From NCBI RefSeq assembly GCF_009676705.1, contig NZ_CP046046.1, forward strand, positions 930,001 to 994,000: 64,000 nt of DNA, given 5' to 3'. Below the pieces are notes generated by a model. The model saw only the letters and a list, made by a program, of their open reading frames with translations, ran no database searches and had not been told where the DNA came from. The position numbers were made by a program, and so were the translations under genes. This stretch comes from Spiribacter sp. 2438. GTDB lineage: Bacteria; Pseudomonadota; Gammaproteobacteria; Nitrococcales; Nitrococcaceae. Positions 1 through 13,600 of the stretch are shown here, piece after piece; position 1 is the stretch's first letter; each line of letters begins with the position of its first letter.

Positions 1-415
1 TGCGGATATTGGTCAGGCCGAGGCGTCGGAAGAGCTCCCGGCTGCGTTCGTGCAGCGCACGGATTCGCTCGACGGTGTAAACCTGGCCGACCAGCGCCGA
101 GAGCACCGCCGCCTGGTAACCGGATCCGGTGCCGATCTCCAGCACCCGCTGCGGCATCCCGTGGCGAATGACAATCTCGGTCATCCGCGCCACGACGAAT
201 GGCTGGGAGATGGTCTGGCCGTGACCGATTGGCAGGGCGGTGTCTTCGTACGCCCGGGTAGCGAGGGCTTCGTCCACAAAAAGATGCCGGGGAATGTGCC
301 GAATGACGTTAAGCACATGCACGCTGCGGATACCGGCATCCCCAAGGCGCCCGGCCAGTCGCTCCCGGGTGCGGTCCGATGTCATCCCGATGCCGCCCAG
401 GCCATTGCTGTTCAC
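1..415 (-). CDS. pcm: Protein-L-isoaspartate O-methyltransferase, 3' part beyond window
   Basis: Translating the minus strand from a GTG at 415 gives the N-terminal 138 residues of a PCMT-family protein, which methylates isoaspartyl residues in damaged proteins using SAM. Visible family features are the segment [16 protein letters not shown], the [11 protein letters not shown] motif and the SAM-binding loop [13 protein letters not shown]. The GTG overlaps the TGA of surE as GTGA, so the two are translationally coupled. The order surE-pcm is conserved in gammaproteobacteria, where both serve in stationary-phase repair. The C-terminal third lies outside the window, so integrity cannot be judged. 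Confidence 0.93.
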   Translation of the reverse strand, partial: MNSNGLGGIGMTSDRTRERLAGRLGDAGIRSVHVLNVIRHIPRHLFVDEALATRAYEDTALPIGHGQTISQPFVVARMTEIVIRHGMPQRVLEIGTGSGYQAAVLSALVGQVYTVERIRALHERSRELFRRLGLTNIR

Positions 416-1164
416 CGCTCGATTCCTCCTATCCAGCCAGAGATCTGGTCAAGCGCAGGATAGCGGGTCAGATCGACCTCGATGGGTGTGACGGAGACAA
501 AATGGCGGCGCACGGCGTCGAAATCCGTGCCGGCGCCGGCGTCCTGCTCGGCACCGGGTGGGCCAATCCAGTACACCGGCCGCCCGCGGGGATCCTGCAT
601 GGCAATCGCCGCTTCGGCGCGATGACGCTGTCCAAGTCGGGTGGCTTCGAATCCCCTGACCTGATCCCAGGGAATATCGGGGACATTGATGTTGAGAATG
701 GTGTCCGCCGGCAGTGGATCATCCCGCAGTCGTCGAATCATCCGCCGGGCCACCTCGGCACCGGTCTGATAATGGGTTGGGTCGGGGCCCACCAGCGAGA
801 TGGCGATGGCCGGCAGCCCCAGGGACCGTCCCTCCATGGCGGCGGCCACAGTGCCGCTGTAGAGCACATCGTCACCAAGATTGCCGCCGGCATTGATCCC
901 CGAAACCACCATGTCCGGAACCTCGTCCAGCAACCCGGTGATCGCCAGATGGACGCAGTCTGTCGGCGTGCCATCGACCCGGTAGATCCCTTCACTCATT
1001 TCCACGGCGCGGATCGGGTATTCGAGGGTCAGCGAGTTACTGGCGCCGCTGCGATCACGTGACGGTGCTACCAGCACCACACCGTCTTTTTCGAGCAATG
1101 TGTCTCGAAGGGTTCGTATACCGCGGGAATCAAACCCGTCATCGTTGCTGACCAGAATCCTCAT
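412..1164 (-). CDS. surE: 5'/3'-nucleotidase SurE
   Basis: This 250-residue protein starts [16 protein letters not shown], with the paired aspartates (D8, D9) that bind the divalent metal in Sur[15 protein letters not shown] and [18 protein letters not shown] supply the remaining active-site serine and asparagine. The family dephosphorylates nucleoside monophosphates and short polyphosphates and is linked to stationary-phase survival. The length is normal. It lies upstream of and overlaps pcm. A purine-rich AGAGAG precedes the ATG. The divergent Smr gene shares its promoter region. Confidence 0.96.
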   Translation of the reverse strand: MRILVSNDDGFDSRGIRTLRDTLLEKDGVVLVAPSRDRSGASNSLTLEYPIRAVEMSEGIYRVDGTPTDCVHLAITGLLDEVPDMVVSGINAGGNLGDDVLYSGTVAAAMEGRSLGLPAIAISLVGPDPTHYQTGAEVARRMIRRLRDDPLPADTILNINVPDIPWDQVRGFEATRLGQRHRAEAAIAMQDPRGRPVYWIGPPGAEQDAGAGTDFDAVRRHFVSVTPIEVDLTRYPALDQISGWIGGIER

Positions 1165-1234
1165 ATCGCTCTCTTGTCGAACTGTGTATTAGCCCGTGTA
1201 CTATACCGATCAATGCGCTTTGCGGGAGCCAGCC
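1165..1234. promoter_or_regulatory. Divergent promoter region surE / Smr gene
   Basis: On the minus strand TTGATC (1208-1213) and TAATAC (1186-1191) are separated by 16 bases and fit a sigma70-type promoter for surE-pcm. On the plus strand TTGTCG and TACTAT are 19 bases apart, a weaker candidate for the Smr gene. The elements overlap, so the two promoters would compete. Read by eye only. Confidence 0.4.
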
Positions 1235-1771
1235 ATGCACGATGAAGATCCGGACACCGCTTTGTTCCGGGCGGCCATGTCCGACGTGCGGCCACTTCGG
1301 CATCGTCAGCGCGCGGAGCTGAGGCGGCGCCGTCCGCCACCGATTCCCGGGCAGCGGCATGCCGATGATCGGGCCGTGCTCCGGGAACTGGCGGAGGGCG
1401 AACGCGACGGCAGTGCCCTGGGCGCGGAAATGGGGGAAGCCCTGGCCTATGCGCAACCCGGCCTTCAGAAACGCACGCTAAAGCGTCTCCGCCGGGGTGA
1501 ATTCAGCGTCATGGCCGAGCTGGATCTTCATGGCCAGACGGTGGAGCCGGCCCGCCGCCTGCTCCATGATTTCCTCAATGAGTGTCGTCAGCGCCATCTC
1601 GGCTGTGTTCGGGTGATTCATGGCAAGGGACGCCGCTCCAGCAATGCAGGCCCCGTGCTCAAGGGCCAGGTCGATCGGTGGCTGCGCCAGCGGGATGACG
1701 TGCTGGCCTTTTGCTCGGCCCGCCCGGTAGATGGCGGTACCGGCGCGCTGTACGTGCTACTCCGGCGCTGA
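1235..1771 (+). CDS. Smr-domain protein (SmrA/YdaL-like)
   Basis: This protein of 178 residues has an Arg-rich N-terminal half and a C-terminal Smr domain with the signatures ELDLHGQTVEPAR and VRVIHGKGRRSS. Smr domains are nucleic-acid binding or cleaving modules found at the end of MutS2 and as small stand-alone proteins; E. coli SmrB cleaves mRNA at collided ribosomes. Which substrate applies here is not visible. ATG 1235 was chosen over an earlier in-frame start because GGGAG lies just upstream and the extension resembles no family member. Its 3' end overlaps convergent truD by 15 bases. Confidence 0.85.
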   Translation: MHDEDPDTALFRAAMSDVRPLRHRQRAELRRRRPPPIPGQRHADDRAVLRELAEGERDGSALGAEMGEALAYAQPGLQKRTLKRLRRGEFSVMAELDLHGQTVEPARRLLHDFLNECRQRHLGCVRVIHGKGRRSSNAGPVLKGQVDRWLRQRDDVLAFCSARPVDGGTGALYVLLRR

Positions 1772-2818
1772 CCAGTTCACCACTTCCCGGAGCACCGTGG
1801 TGGCGTAGCCACCCGGTGGCAGGGTGAACTCCAGCACCAGCTGGTCGGGCTCGGGTTGATGCCAGCAAAGACCGCTTGGCAAAAGGCGCAGCGAGCGGCG
1901 GCTGGCCTCCAGCTTCATTTCGGCAAGCCAAGCGGGGACGTCCCTCATGGCGCCCAGCGCCTGCGCCTCGTGCTCCATCAGCGATGGCTGGAGTTCCATA
2001 TTGCCGCCGGGACGACCCGGCAGCGGCCCGGTGGCATGCAGCTCGAGGCCCGCGGCGCGACGCTGCAGCCGTCCCGGTGATTCCCGCGTTGCCGGGAATA
2101 CGCTACCGCGTCCGTCGAGAATCACGACGTCATCCCCGGCGGGCCGGTTCCAGGACCGGTCTGCCACCCGTGCGGCCAACACGCGGTTGAAGCACTCACT
2201 GCGCAACGTCGAGAGCAGCATCCCCCGTTCGCTGCGTCCGCGCGGCCGTGCTCGCGGGTCACCATGACTCCAGGCCATGGCGCGTTCCAGGTTGCGGCCA
2301 TCCCGCCCGAATCGTTGCGGCCCGAAGTAATTGGGGACCCCCTGAAAGGCAATGCACTTCAGCCGCTGCTCGAGGGCTTTCCCCGAGACTTCCAGATCCC
2401 GCAACACCAGCCGGAACCGATTGCCGACATGAGCACCCACCCGCAACTTGCGCCGGTGCCTGGCTACAGCCAGCAGGTGCATTCCTTCCTCCACCGCCCC
2501 CACCGGCGGGAGGCTGGCATCCTCGGGCCACGGCAAGGTCAGCCACTGGCGTGTCACGGCCTGACGATCCTTGCGACCGGCATAACCGATATTTTTCGGG
2601 GAGACCCCCCAATAACGGGCAAGGCGCCGAATCGCCTCGGCGGTGGCGAGATCGCGCTTTTCTACGTGGATCAGCAGATGCGGGCCATCGCCGGTGGCCC
2701 TGAAGCCGAGCTGTTCATGAACCTGGAAGTCGGCGGGCGTGGACGCCACCACCGCGGTGCCCAGGGGCGCCCCCCAGGCCCGCAGCCCCTTAATGGGTGA
2801 TATCGGCGGGGCGCTCAC
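1757..2818 (-). CDS. truD: tRNA pseudouridine(13) synthase TruD
   Basis: This 353-residue enzyme makes pseudouridine 13 in tRNA-Glu. The motif NIGYAGRKDRQAVTRQ contains the catalytic Asp of the TruD family, and NYFGPQRFGRDGRNLERA is the characteristic TRUD-domain segment. A start at 2899 would add 27 low-complexity residues; GTG 2818 fits the family length (about 350) and overlaps the ispF stop as GTGA. It belongs to the ispD-ispF-truD-surE-pcm string seen in E. coli. Confidence 0.95.
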   Translation of the reverse strand: MSAPPISPIKGLRAWGAPLGTAVVASTPADFQVHEQLGFRATGDGPHLLIHVEKRDLATAEAIRRLARYWGVSPKNIGYAGRKDRQAVTRQWLTLPWPEDASLPPVGAVEEGMHLLAVARHRRKLRVGAHVGNRFRLVLRDLEVSGKALEQRLKCIAFQGVPNYFGPQRFGRDGRNLERAMAWSHGDPRARPRGRSERGMLLSTLRSECFNRVLAARVADRSWNRPAGDDVVILDGRGSVFPATRESPGRLQRRAAGLELHATGPLPGRPGGNMELQPSLMEHEAQALGAMRDVPAWLAEMKLEASRRSLRLLPSGLCWHQPEPDQLVLEFTLPPGGYATTVLREVVNWSAPE

Positions 2819-3309
2819 GCCCGGTCCGCGGCGGGTCGGTCCACCATGATCACGGCCATGGCGGCGATGCCTTCCTCCCGACCGGTAAACCCCATCCATT
2901 CCAGGGTGGTGGCCTTGACGTTAACCGCCTCCGACCCAAGCGCCAGATCACTGGCCATATTGGCCATCATCGCCGGCAGAAAGCTCTGCAGTTTCGGGCG
3001 CTGGGCAATGAGTGTGGCATCCACATTCACGACCACCGCCCCCTGCTGTCGAACCATTGCCACCACCCGACGCAGCAGGTCACGGCTATCCGCACCGCGC
3101 CAGGCGGCATCCGTGTCCGGAAAATGCTGGCCAATGTCACCGAGGCCCATGGCACCCAGCAAGGCATCGGTAACGGCATGCAGCAACACGTCACCATCGG
3201 AATGGGCGGCCAATCCGCGCTCGAAGGGGATATCCACGCCGCCCAGTATCAGCCGGTGACCCCCCTCCAGGCGGTGCGCGTCGACCCCCTGCCCGATTCG
3301 CAGACTCAC
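2815..3309 (-). CDS. ispF: 2-C-methyl-D-erythritol 2,4-cyclodiphosphate synthase
   Basis: IspF cyclises CDP-methylerythritol phosphate in the MEP isoprenoid pathway. This 164-residue protein has the zinc ligands in GQGVDAHRL (Asp and His) and in AHSDGDVLLHAVTDALLG, plus the C-terminal GFTGREEGIAAMA. The GTG at 3309 overlaps the ispD TGA; the longer frame adds 14 residues that do not match the family. The product of the preceding gene (IspD) feeds the pathway one step earlier, with IspE between them encoded elsewhere. Confidence 0.96.
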   Translation of the reverse strand: MSLRIGQGVDAHRLEGGHRLILGGVDIPFERGLAAHSDGDVLLHAVTDALLGAMGLGDIGQHFPDTDAAWRGADSRDLLRRVVAMVRQQGAVVVNVDATLIAQRPKLQSFLPAMMANMASDLALGSEAVNVKATTLEWMGFTGREEGIAAMAVIMVDRPAADRA

Positions 3310-4025
3310 CGGTGTTCCCCGGCGTTGCACCCCAGGATGGTCTCCAGCCATCGGCGATCACTCTCCCAAGTGTATTTGATATTGGTCATCGGTGACTGAA
3401 CCAGCAGGGGGCTCGCCCCCATTTGCTCCATGGCCTGGGATTCATCGGTGACCTCCGTCTGCTGGCGTTGACTGAACTCCAGGGCGTCAATGAGGCGTCC
3501 GAGGGGGAATAGCTGCGGCGTCATGGCCTGCCAGAGCGATGCCCGGGAAACCGTGTCGGCCACCCGGCCCCGGTCATCGGCCCGCTTCAGGGTGTCGCGC
3601 ACCGGGACGGCGAGCAGCCCGCCGTCGGGATTGTCATCCACCGCCTCCACCAACCGAACGATATCCGCGGTCTGCACCGCCGGCCGGGCGGCATCATGGA
3701 CCAGCACCCGATCCTGATCGGTCGCACCCAGGTCTCGGAGTGCCCGCAGCCCGGCGCTGACTGAATCCACCCGGGTGGCGCCACCGATGCAGCCATGGAC
3801 TCGGGGGTCCCAGGTCCCGTCAAGCTGCCCCCCTCCGGCATCCGATTGGGCGGTCACCACCATGACGCCCTGCAACGCCGGCACCGCCAGCACAGCGCGA
3901 AGCGACCAGTCCAGAACCCTCTGACCGGCCAGTTCGTGGTGCTGTTTGGGTAAATTGCCGCCCATCCGTTGCCCGGCGCCGGCGGCGGCGATCAGGCCCC
4001 AGAGCCGGCTACCGGGCGTCTTCAT
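3306..4025 (-). CDS. ispD: 2-C-methyl-D-erythritol 4-phosphate cytidylyltransferase
   Basis: IspD transfers CMP from CTP to MEP. The N-terminal nucleotidyl-transfer loop LIAAAGAGQRMGGNLPKQ contains the conserved Arg and Lys. VLVHDAARP is the second family signature. At 239 residues the length is typical. The ATG lies 17 bases inside the 3' end of ftsB, and the 3' end overlaps ispF. The order ftsB-ispD-ispF is conserved in gammaproteobacteria. Confidence 0.96.
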   Translation of the reverse strand: MKTPGSRLWGLIAAAGAGQRMGGNLPKQHHELAGQRVLDWSLRAVLAVPALQGVMVVTAQSDAGGGQLDGTWDPRVHGCIGGATRVDSVSAGLRALRDLGATDQDRVLVHDAARPAVQTADIVRLVEAVDDNPDGGLLAVPVRDTLKRADDRGRVADTVSRASLWQAMTPQLFPLGRLIDALEFSQRQQTEVTDESQAMEQMGASPLLVQSPMTNIKYTWESDRRWLETILGCNAGEHR

Positions 4026-4290
4026 CGATCACCAGGTAAAAACGCTCCTCCGGGCCGATAAGCCCCAGGTCGCGCCGTGCGCGTTCCTCGATACTGCCCT
4101 GCCCGCGGCGCAGATCCGCCACGTCCGCGGCCAGGGCCCGGTTGCGCTCGTCCAGCTGCTGGTTGGCCTGACGCTGCTCGGCGACCTCGGCATGCAGGCC
4201 GATGGCCACCGGGATGCTGCCATCGCCGGTCCACAAACGCGTCTGCAGAAGGAGAAGCAACAGCAGCAGTCCGGCGCCGGCCCAGCGCAT
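4009..4290 (-). CDS. ftsB: Cell division protein FtsB
   Basis: This 93-residue bitopic protein has a leucine-run membrane segment at about residues 7-15, followed by a heptad-rich stretch (LHAEVAEQRQANQQLDERN) expected to form the coiled coil with FtsL, and a C-terminal DLGLIGPEERFYLVID region typical of FtsB/DivIC. It acts in the FtsQLB divisome complex. It follows eno with no gap, as in E. coli. Confidence 0.93.
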   Translation of the reverse strand: MRWAGAGLLLLLLLLQTRLWTGDGSIPVAIGLHAEVAEQRQANQQLDERNRALAADVADLRRGQGSIEERARRDLGLIGPEERFYLVIDEDAR

Positions 4291-8189
<3,899 letters not shown>

Positions 8190-9569
8190 CTAAGCGTTTG
8201 GGAGGGGCGGCGGAGAGCCTGGCCAGTGCCAGTCCGGCCCGTCGACGCGCCCCGCGGGCCGCCAGTCAAGTCGCAGCCTGGGCTCGCTGGGGGGTGCCAG
8301 TCCCGCCTGCGTGACGCCGATACCCGGCACCGCGATGGTCTCCCCGGCTGCATTGATAATCACCGGCCAGCGGTCGCGCCACCAGGGGGGCACCCCGGCC
8401 TCACGAAAATACTCCCGCAACAGGCGGGAGGGGCGACCTGATAGCCGGACCCGTTCCCCCGGCGCCGCCGGCCGAATCCACAGCGGTTGCTGAAGGATTT
8501 CCCGGGATACTCCCGGTGTCCCGTCAGCGGGGCTTGCGACGATCGACCCCGCATCCCGCCATGGAAACGCGCCGTCGGCCTGTCGCGAGTCGGGCCCCAG
8601 GCGCGTCTGTTGAGGCCGATCCGGCAGGACCGCGGGCAGCCGATAGAGCCAGCCGTCGTGTCGCGCAACCCGGCCCTCGGGCCATTCAATAACGGGATGA
8701 CGATCGACTCCCGCCCCCAGGAGCGCATCCAGTCCGGCGATTAATCGACGCCGCCCGGGGGGGCGCTGCCCGCCTTTTCGGATCCAGTGCCGCAGAAGTC
8801 CCTGCTGCACGAACCCGGGGAGCGTCTTCAGAATATCCACCGACAGGCCATCGTGTCCGTCGCCGGTGGCCCTCTCCAGCTGGGCGTCCATTAACCACGC
8901 CCTCAAATCCCGCTCGTCGGCGGCGGCAGCGGCGAGACGACTCAGCGAGTCGACAAGATTCGGGGTCTCCCGGGTCAGCGCAGGGATCGTCCGTGACCGC
9001 AGACGGCTGCGCTGATAACGCTCCCCCGCATTGGCCGGATCCTCTACCCAGCGAAGTCCCTCCGACCGGGCAAAGGCCTCGATCTCATCGCGACGGGCGT
9101 CCAGTAACGGCCGGACGAGCCATCCACCCCCAAAACGGGTGGAGCGAGGAATCCCGCTCAGGCCATCCACTCCGGTGCCGCGCAACAGGCGCAGCAGAAC
9201 CGTTTCTGCCTGATCATCGGCGTGGTGAGCGGTCGCCAGCACCTCATCGGTGGCCAGGGCTTTGTCCATGGCGGAATAGCGGGCGGCCCGGGCGCCCGCC
9301 TGCACCCCACCGGAGCGCACGTCCGGGGCCACATGGGCGACCATCAGTGGGATGCCGAGCCGGCCGCACTCGACCTGGCAGTGCTCCACCCATGCATCGG
9401 CGTCATCCGACAGGCCGTGATGGACATGAATGGCGCGGAGCGGCAATCCGGCTCGGGCAGCCAGGTGCAGAAGGACGGTGGAGTCGAGACCGCCGCTGAA
9501 CGCGATCAGCCATCCAGCGGCTCCGGACGGTTGCCAGGCCGACCAGTCATCCGAAGTCGGCAATGCCAT
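8190..9569 (-). CDS. tilS: tRNA(Ile)-lysidine synthase
   Basis: TilS attaches lysine to C34 of the AUA-reading tRNA-Ile and is essential. The 459-residue protein has the PP-loop FSGGLDSTVLLHLAA at about residues 24-38, HHADDQAETVLLRLLRGTG, and an all-helical middle followed by the C-terminal TilS domains (SREILQQPLWIRPAAPGERVRL start by position about 360). It follows accA by 10 bases, the same order as in E. coli. Confidence 0.95.
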   Translation of the reverse strand: MALPTSDDWSAWQPSGAAGWLIAFSGGLDSTVLLHLAARAGLPLRAIHVHHGLSDDADAWVEHCQVECGRLGIPLMVAHVAPDVRSGGVQAGARAARYSAMDKALATDEVLATAHHADDQAETVLLRLLRGTGVDGLSGIPRSTRFGGGWLVRPLLDARRDEIEAFARSEGLRWVEDPANAGERYQRSRLRSRTIPALTRETPNLVDSLSRLAAAAADERDLRAWLMDAQLERATGDGHDGLSVDILKTLPGFVQQGLLRHWIRKGGQRPPGRRRLIAGLDALLGAGVDRHPVIEWPEGRVARHDGWLYRLPAVLPDRPQQTRLGPDSRQADGAFPWRDAGSIVASPADGTPGVSREILQQPLWIRPAAPGERVRLSGRPSRLLREYFREAGVPPWWRDRWPVIINAAGETIAVPGIGVTQAGLAPPSEPRLRLDWRPAGRVDGPDWHWPGSPPPLPNA

Positions 9570-9579
9570 CGTCGCGCCG

Positions 9580-10545
9580 TTATTCGCGGAAGTGACCGAG
9601 CTCCATCAACCGCTGATAGCGCTGCTCAAGACGGGTCTCGGTGTTCAGGTCAGTCACATCCGCAAGGTGATTGCGAAGCGCCTCGGCCACGCGGCTGGCT
9701 GCGGTTTTCCAGTCTCGGTGGGCTCCCCCCAGTGGCTCGTCGATGACCTGGTCCACGAGCCCGAGCTCGGAGAGTTTCTCGGCGGTGATGCCCATGGCCT
9801 CGGCGGCGTCGGCGGCTTTATCCGCGCTTTTCCAGAGGATGGAGGCGCAGCCTTCCGGCGAGATCACCGAGTAGGTGCTGTACTGGAGCATCAACAGCCG
9901 GTCCCCCACTCCAATGGCCAGGGCGCCACCGGAACCGCCCTCTCCAGTGACCAGGCAGATCACCGGAATACGAAGCCGAGACATCACCGCCAGATTGCGG
10001 GCGATAGCCTCGCTCTGGCCGCGCTCTTCGGCGCCGACGCCGGGGTAGGCACCGGGGGTATCGATGAAGGTAATGAGCGGCATCGAAAAGCGCTCCGCAA
10101 GTTCCATCAGCCTTTTGGCCTTGCGGTACCCCTCGGGTCGGGGCATGCCGAAGTTGCGGTGGATTTTCTCCCGGGTATCGCGCCCCTTCTGCTGGCCGAT
10201 CACCACGATGGGTGCGCCATCAAACCGGGCCAAACCACCGACGATGGCGGCATCATCGGCAAACGCCCGATCACCGTGAAGTTCCTCGAAATCAGTGAAC
10301 AGCGCGTCGATGTAGTCCTGTGCGTAGGGACGCTGCGGGTGACGTGCCAGCTGAGAGACCTGCCAGGGGGTCAGGTCCCGGAAGATCTGTTCGGTGAGTT
10401 GACGGCTTTTCGCCTGAAGCCGCGACAGCTCATCGCCAATGCTGACATCGGCGTCGGAGCTGACATGTCTGAGTTCGTCGATCTTGGCTTCAAGCTCGGC
10501 GATGGGCCGTTCGAACTCCAGAAAATTCATGTCGTCGGAGGCCAA
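9580..10545 (-). CDS. accA: Acetyl-CoA carboxylase carboxyltransferase subunit alpha
   Basis: AccA with AccD transfers the carboxyl group from biotin to acetyl-CoA, the first committed step of fatty acid synthesis. Clear family stretches are [54 protein letters not shown] and [19 protein letters not shown]. There are two possible starts. TTG at 10545 has GGGAG eight bases upstream. ATG at 10530 ([18 protein letters not shown]) matches the E. coli N terminus but lacks a visible ribosome site. The longer form, 321 residues, is given; the choice is uncertain. Confidence 0.95.
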   Translation of the reverse strand: MASDDMNFLEFERPIAELEAKIDELRHVSSDADVSIGDELSRLQAKSRQLTEQIFRDLTPWQVSQLARHPQRPYAQDYIDALFTDFEELHGDRAFADDAAIVGGLARFDGAPIVVIGQQKGRDTREKIHRNFGMPRPEGYRKAKRLMELAERFSMPLITFIDTPGAYPGVGAEERGQSEAIARNLAVMSRLRIPVICLVTGEGGSGGALAIGVGDRLLMLQYSTYSVISPEGCASILWKSADKAADAAEAMGITAEKLSELGLVDQVIDEPLGGAHRDWKTAASRVAEALRNHLADVTDLNTETRLEQRYQRLMELGHFRE

Positions 10546-10607
10546 TCTTCACGCTCCCTGCCCGTTGAGGCGGTGATTCTACCATGGCAGTGCCGCGACA
10601 CTGCCGA

Positions 10608-13600
10608 TCATCGTCGGTAGTCGACCCGCCACTGACCGGTGGGCATCAAGGTCTCCAGGCGGGCCAGCAGATCGGGCTCGGGACGGACTCGCCAGTCACT
10701 GCCCAACCGAAGCCGGGCCTGCGCGCCGCCCCCCTCATAGTCAATGCAGACCGTGCACTCTCCGGGCTGGTAAGGCTCGAGCGCCGCTTTCAGGCCGGGG
10801 ATGAAGCCGTTGCCGGCCTGGCTGGATTTCACCTTCAGGACCAGGCGCCGAGCGAATGCCAGGCGTGCCCCGGCCAGGTCATGGACCCGTTCCGCGGACA
10901 TTCGATATCCGTCATTGAACTCGTCGTAGCCCAGTTCCCCTTCCACAACAATTAGCCGGTCTTTTTCGAGCAGATGCCGAAAGCGCTGATAGACATCACC
11001 GAACAGAATCACCTCCAGCCGGGCGGTTCGGTCATCCAGAGTCACAAATCCGAGGCGCCGGCCACTCTGGGTAATGCGACTCCGCGAGGCCACCACGAAC
11101 CCTGCCAGCACGGCCGGACGATCTCCGTCGCGACGGCCGGACCCGCCTGAACGGTCCGTTGCGCCGCCGCTGGCGGCCTGATTGAGGCGGCAGGTGAGAA
11201 ACTGCTCGAGCTCGGCTTCGTACTCGCTGATGGGATGCCCGGTCAGATAGAGCCCCAAAGTCTCCTTCTCGGCCGTCAGGCGCTCGCTCTCGCTCCACTC
11301 CGGCACCGTTTCGCCTTCCCGGGAAACCACCGACACCGGCACGGCATCCAGCCCGAAGAGGTCATCCTGACCCAGCTCGGAATCGCGCGATCGCTGTTCG
11401 GCGGCTCTCAGTGCCGACGGCAGCGTCTCCATGGCGGTTGCGCGATTGACCGTAATGCTATCCAGGCTGCCGGAGCGAATCAGCGCCTCGAGAACACGGC
11501 GGTTGACCCGACGCAGGTCAACTCGTCGGCACAAGTCGTGCAGATCCTCGAAAGCACCGTCTTGACGGCGCGCTTCCACCAGGGCCTCCACCGCCGAATG
11601 GCCGACCCCTTTGACCGCGCCGAGGCCGTAAATCACGCGGTGGTCATCCGCCGCCTGGAACATCCAGTCGGACTGATTCACGTCCGGCGGGTCCACCGCC
11701 AGATTCATCTCGCGGCATTCCTCGATCAGCGTTACCACCTTGTCGGTGTTGTCCATGTCCGAGGACAGCACCGCCGCCATGAAAGCCGACGGGTAATGCG
11801 CCTTGAGCCAGGCGGTCTGATAGGACAGCAGCGCGTACGCCGCGGAATGGGATTTGTTGAACCCATAGCCCGCGAACTTCTCCATCAGGTCGAACAGACC
11901 TTCGGCATGCCGCCGCTGGAGCCCCTGCTGAATGGCTCCTTCGATGAAAATGCCCCGCTGGCGCGCCATTTCCTCGGGTTTTTTCTTGCCCATGGCACGG
12001 CGGAGCAGATCCGCTGCACCGAGACTGTAGCCACCTACCGCCTGGGCGATCTGCATGACCTGTTCCTGGTAAAGGATCACCCCGTAGGTGGGTTTGAGTA
12101 TCGGCTTGAGGGCATCGTGGTGCAGCTCCGGGGTGGGGTACGCCACCGCCTTGCGCCCGTGCTTGCGGTCGATGAAGTCTTCCACCATGCCGGATTGCAG
12201 CGGCCCGGGCCGGAACAGGGCCACCAGCGCCACGATGTCCTCAAAAGAATCCGGGCGCAGCCGCCGGATCAGGTCTTTCATGCCCCGGGATTCCAGCTGG
12301 AAAACCGCCGTGGTCTGGCAGGCCCGCAGTCGCTCGAAGGTGGCCGCGTCGTCCAGCGGAATGGCACTGATGTCCAGCAGTTCTTCGTGGCGAGCGCCGC
12401 GCAGGGCGTTCACGGCTCGGACCGTCCAGTCGATAATGGTCAGCGTCCGTAGACCCAGAAAATCGAACTTCACCAGGCCGACGGCTTCGGCGTCGTCCTT
12501 GTCGAACTGAGTGGCGAGCCCGCCCCCGTTGGGCTCGCAGTAAAGTGGAGCAAAATCCGTGAGATCGGATGGCGCGATGACAACGCCGCCGGCGTGTTTG
12601 CCGACATTTCGCGACAGGCCCTCGAGACGCGCCGCCAGATCCAGCAGAAAGGCCACCTCCTCGTCCTGGTCACGAAGCTCCCTGAGGTCACTCTCCTGCG
12701 CCAGCGCCTTGTCCAGGGTCATGCCCAGCTCAAAGGGGATCATCTTGGCGATACGGTCGACATACCCGTAGCCGTGCCCCAGCACCCGACCGACATCCCG
12801 AACCACGGCCCGTGCGGCCATGGTGCCGTGGGTGGCGATCTGCGAAACCTTCTCGCGGCCGTAGAGCCCGGCGACGTATTCGATGACGCGATCGCGCTTT
12901 TCCATGCAGAAGTCAACGTCGAAATCGGGCATGGAAACCCGCTCCGGATTCAGAAACCGCTCGAACAGCAGGTCATACCGGAGTGGGTCCAGATCGGTGA
13001 TATCGAGGGCATAGGCCACCAGCGAGCCGGCTCCCGAGCCCCGCCCCGGCCCCACTGGAATGTCCTGGGTTTTGGCCCAGCGGATGAAGTCCGCAACAAT
13101 CAGGAAGTAACCGGGAAAGCCCATGCCCTCGATCACCTCGAGCTCATGCTCCAGACGCGCCTGGTAATCCTCACGCTCACCCCCCGGCGTGCCAAGATGC
13201 CGGATTCGGCGCTCGAGGCCTGCCTGGGCCTCGATTCTCAGGTGTTCTTCAATGGTCCGCCCGTCGGGGACCGGGAAGTCCGGCAGGGCGTTCTGGCCGA
13301 GGGTCAGGGAGAGGTTGCATCGACGGGCGATGGCAACGCTGTTCTCCAGCGCCTCCGGCAGGTCGCTGAACAGCGCGGCCATCTCCTGTGGCGAGCGCAG
13401 GTACTGGGCATCGGAATAGTCCCGGGGGCGCTGGTCATCGTGCAGGATCCGTCCCTGGTGGATACAGACCCGTGCCTCGTGGGCCTCGAAGTCGTCCTGT
13501 TCGAGAAACCGGACATCATTCGTGGCCACCACCGGGCACTGGGAGTCAGTGGCCAGCCCAACCGCCGCGTGAACATGAGCTTCGTCGCCGGGCCGTCCGG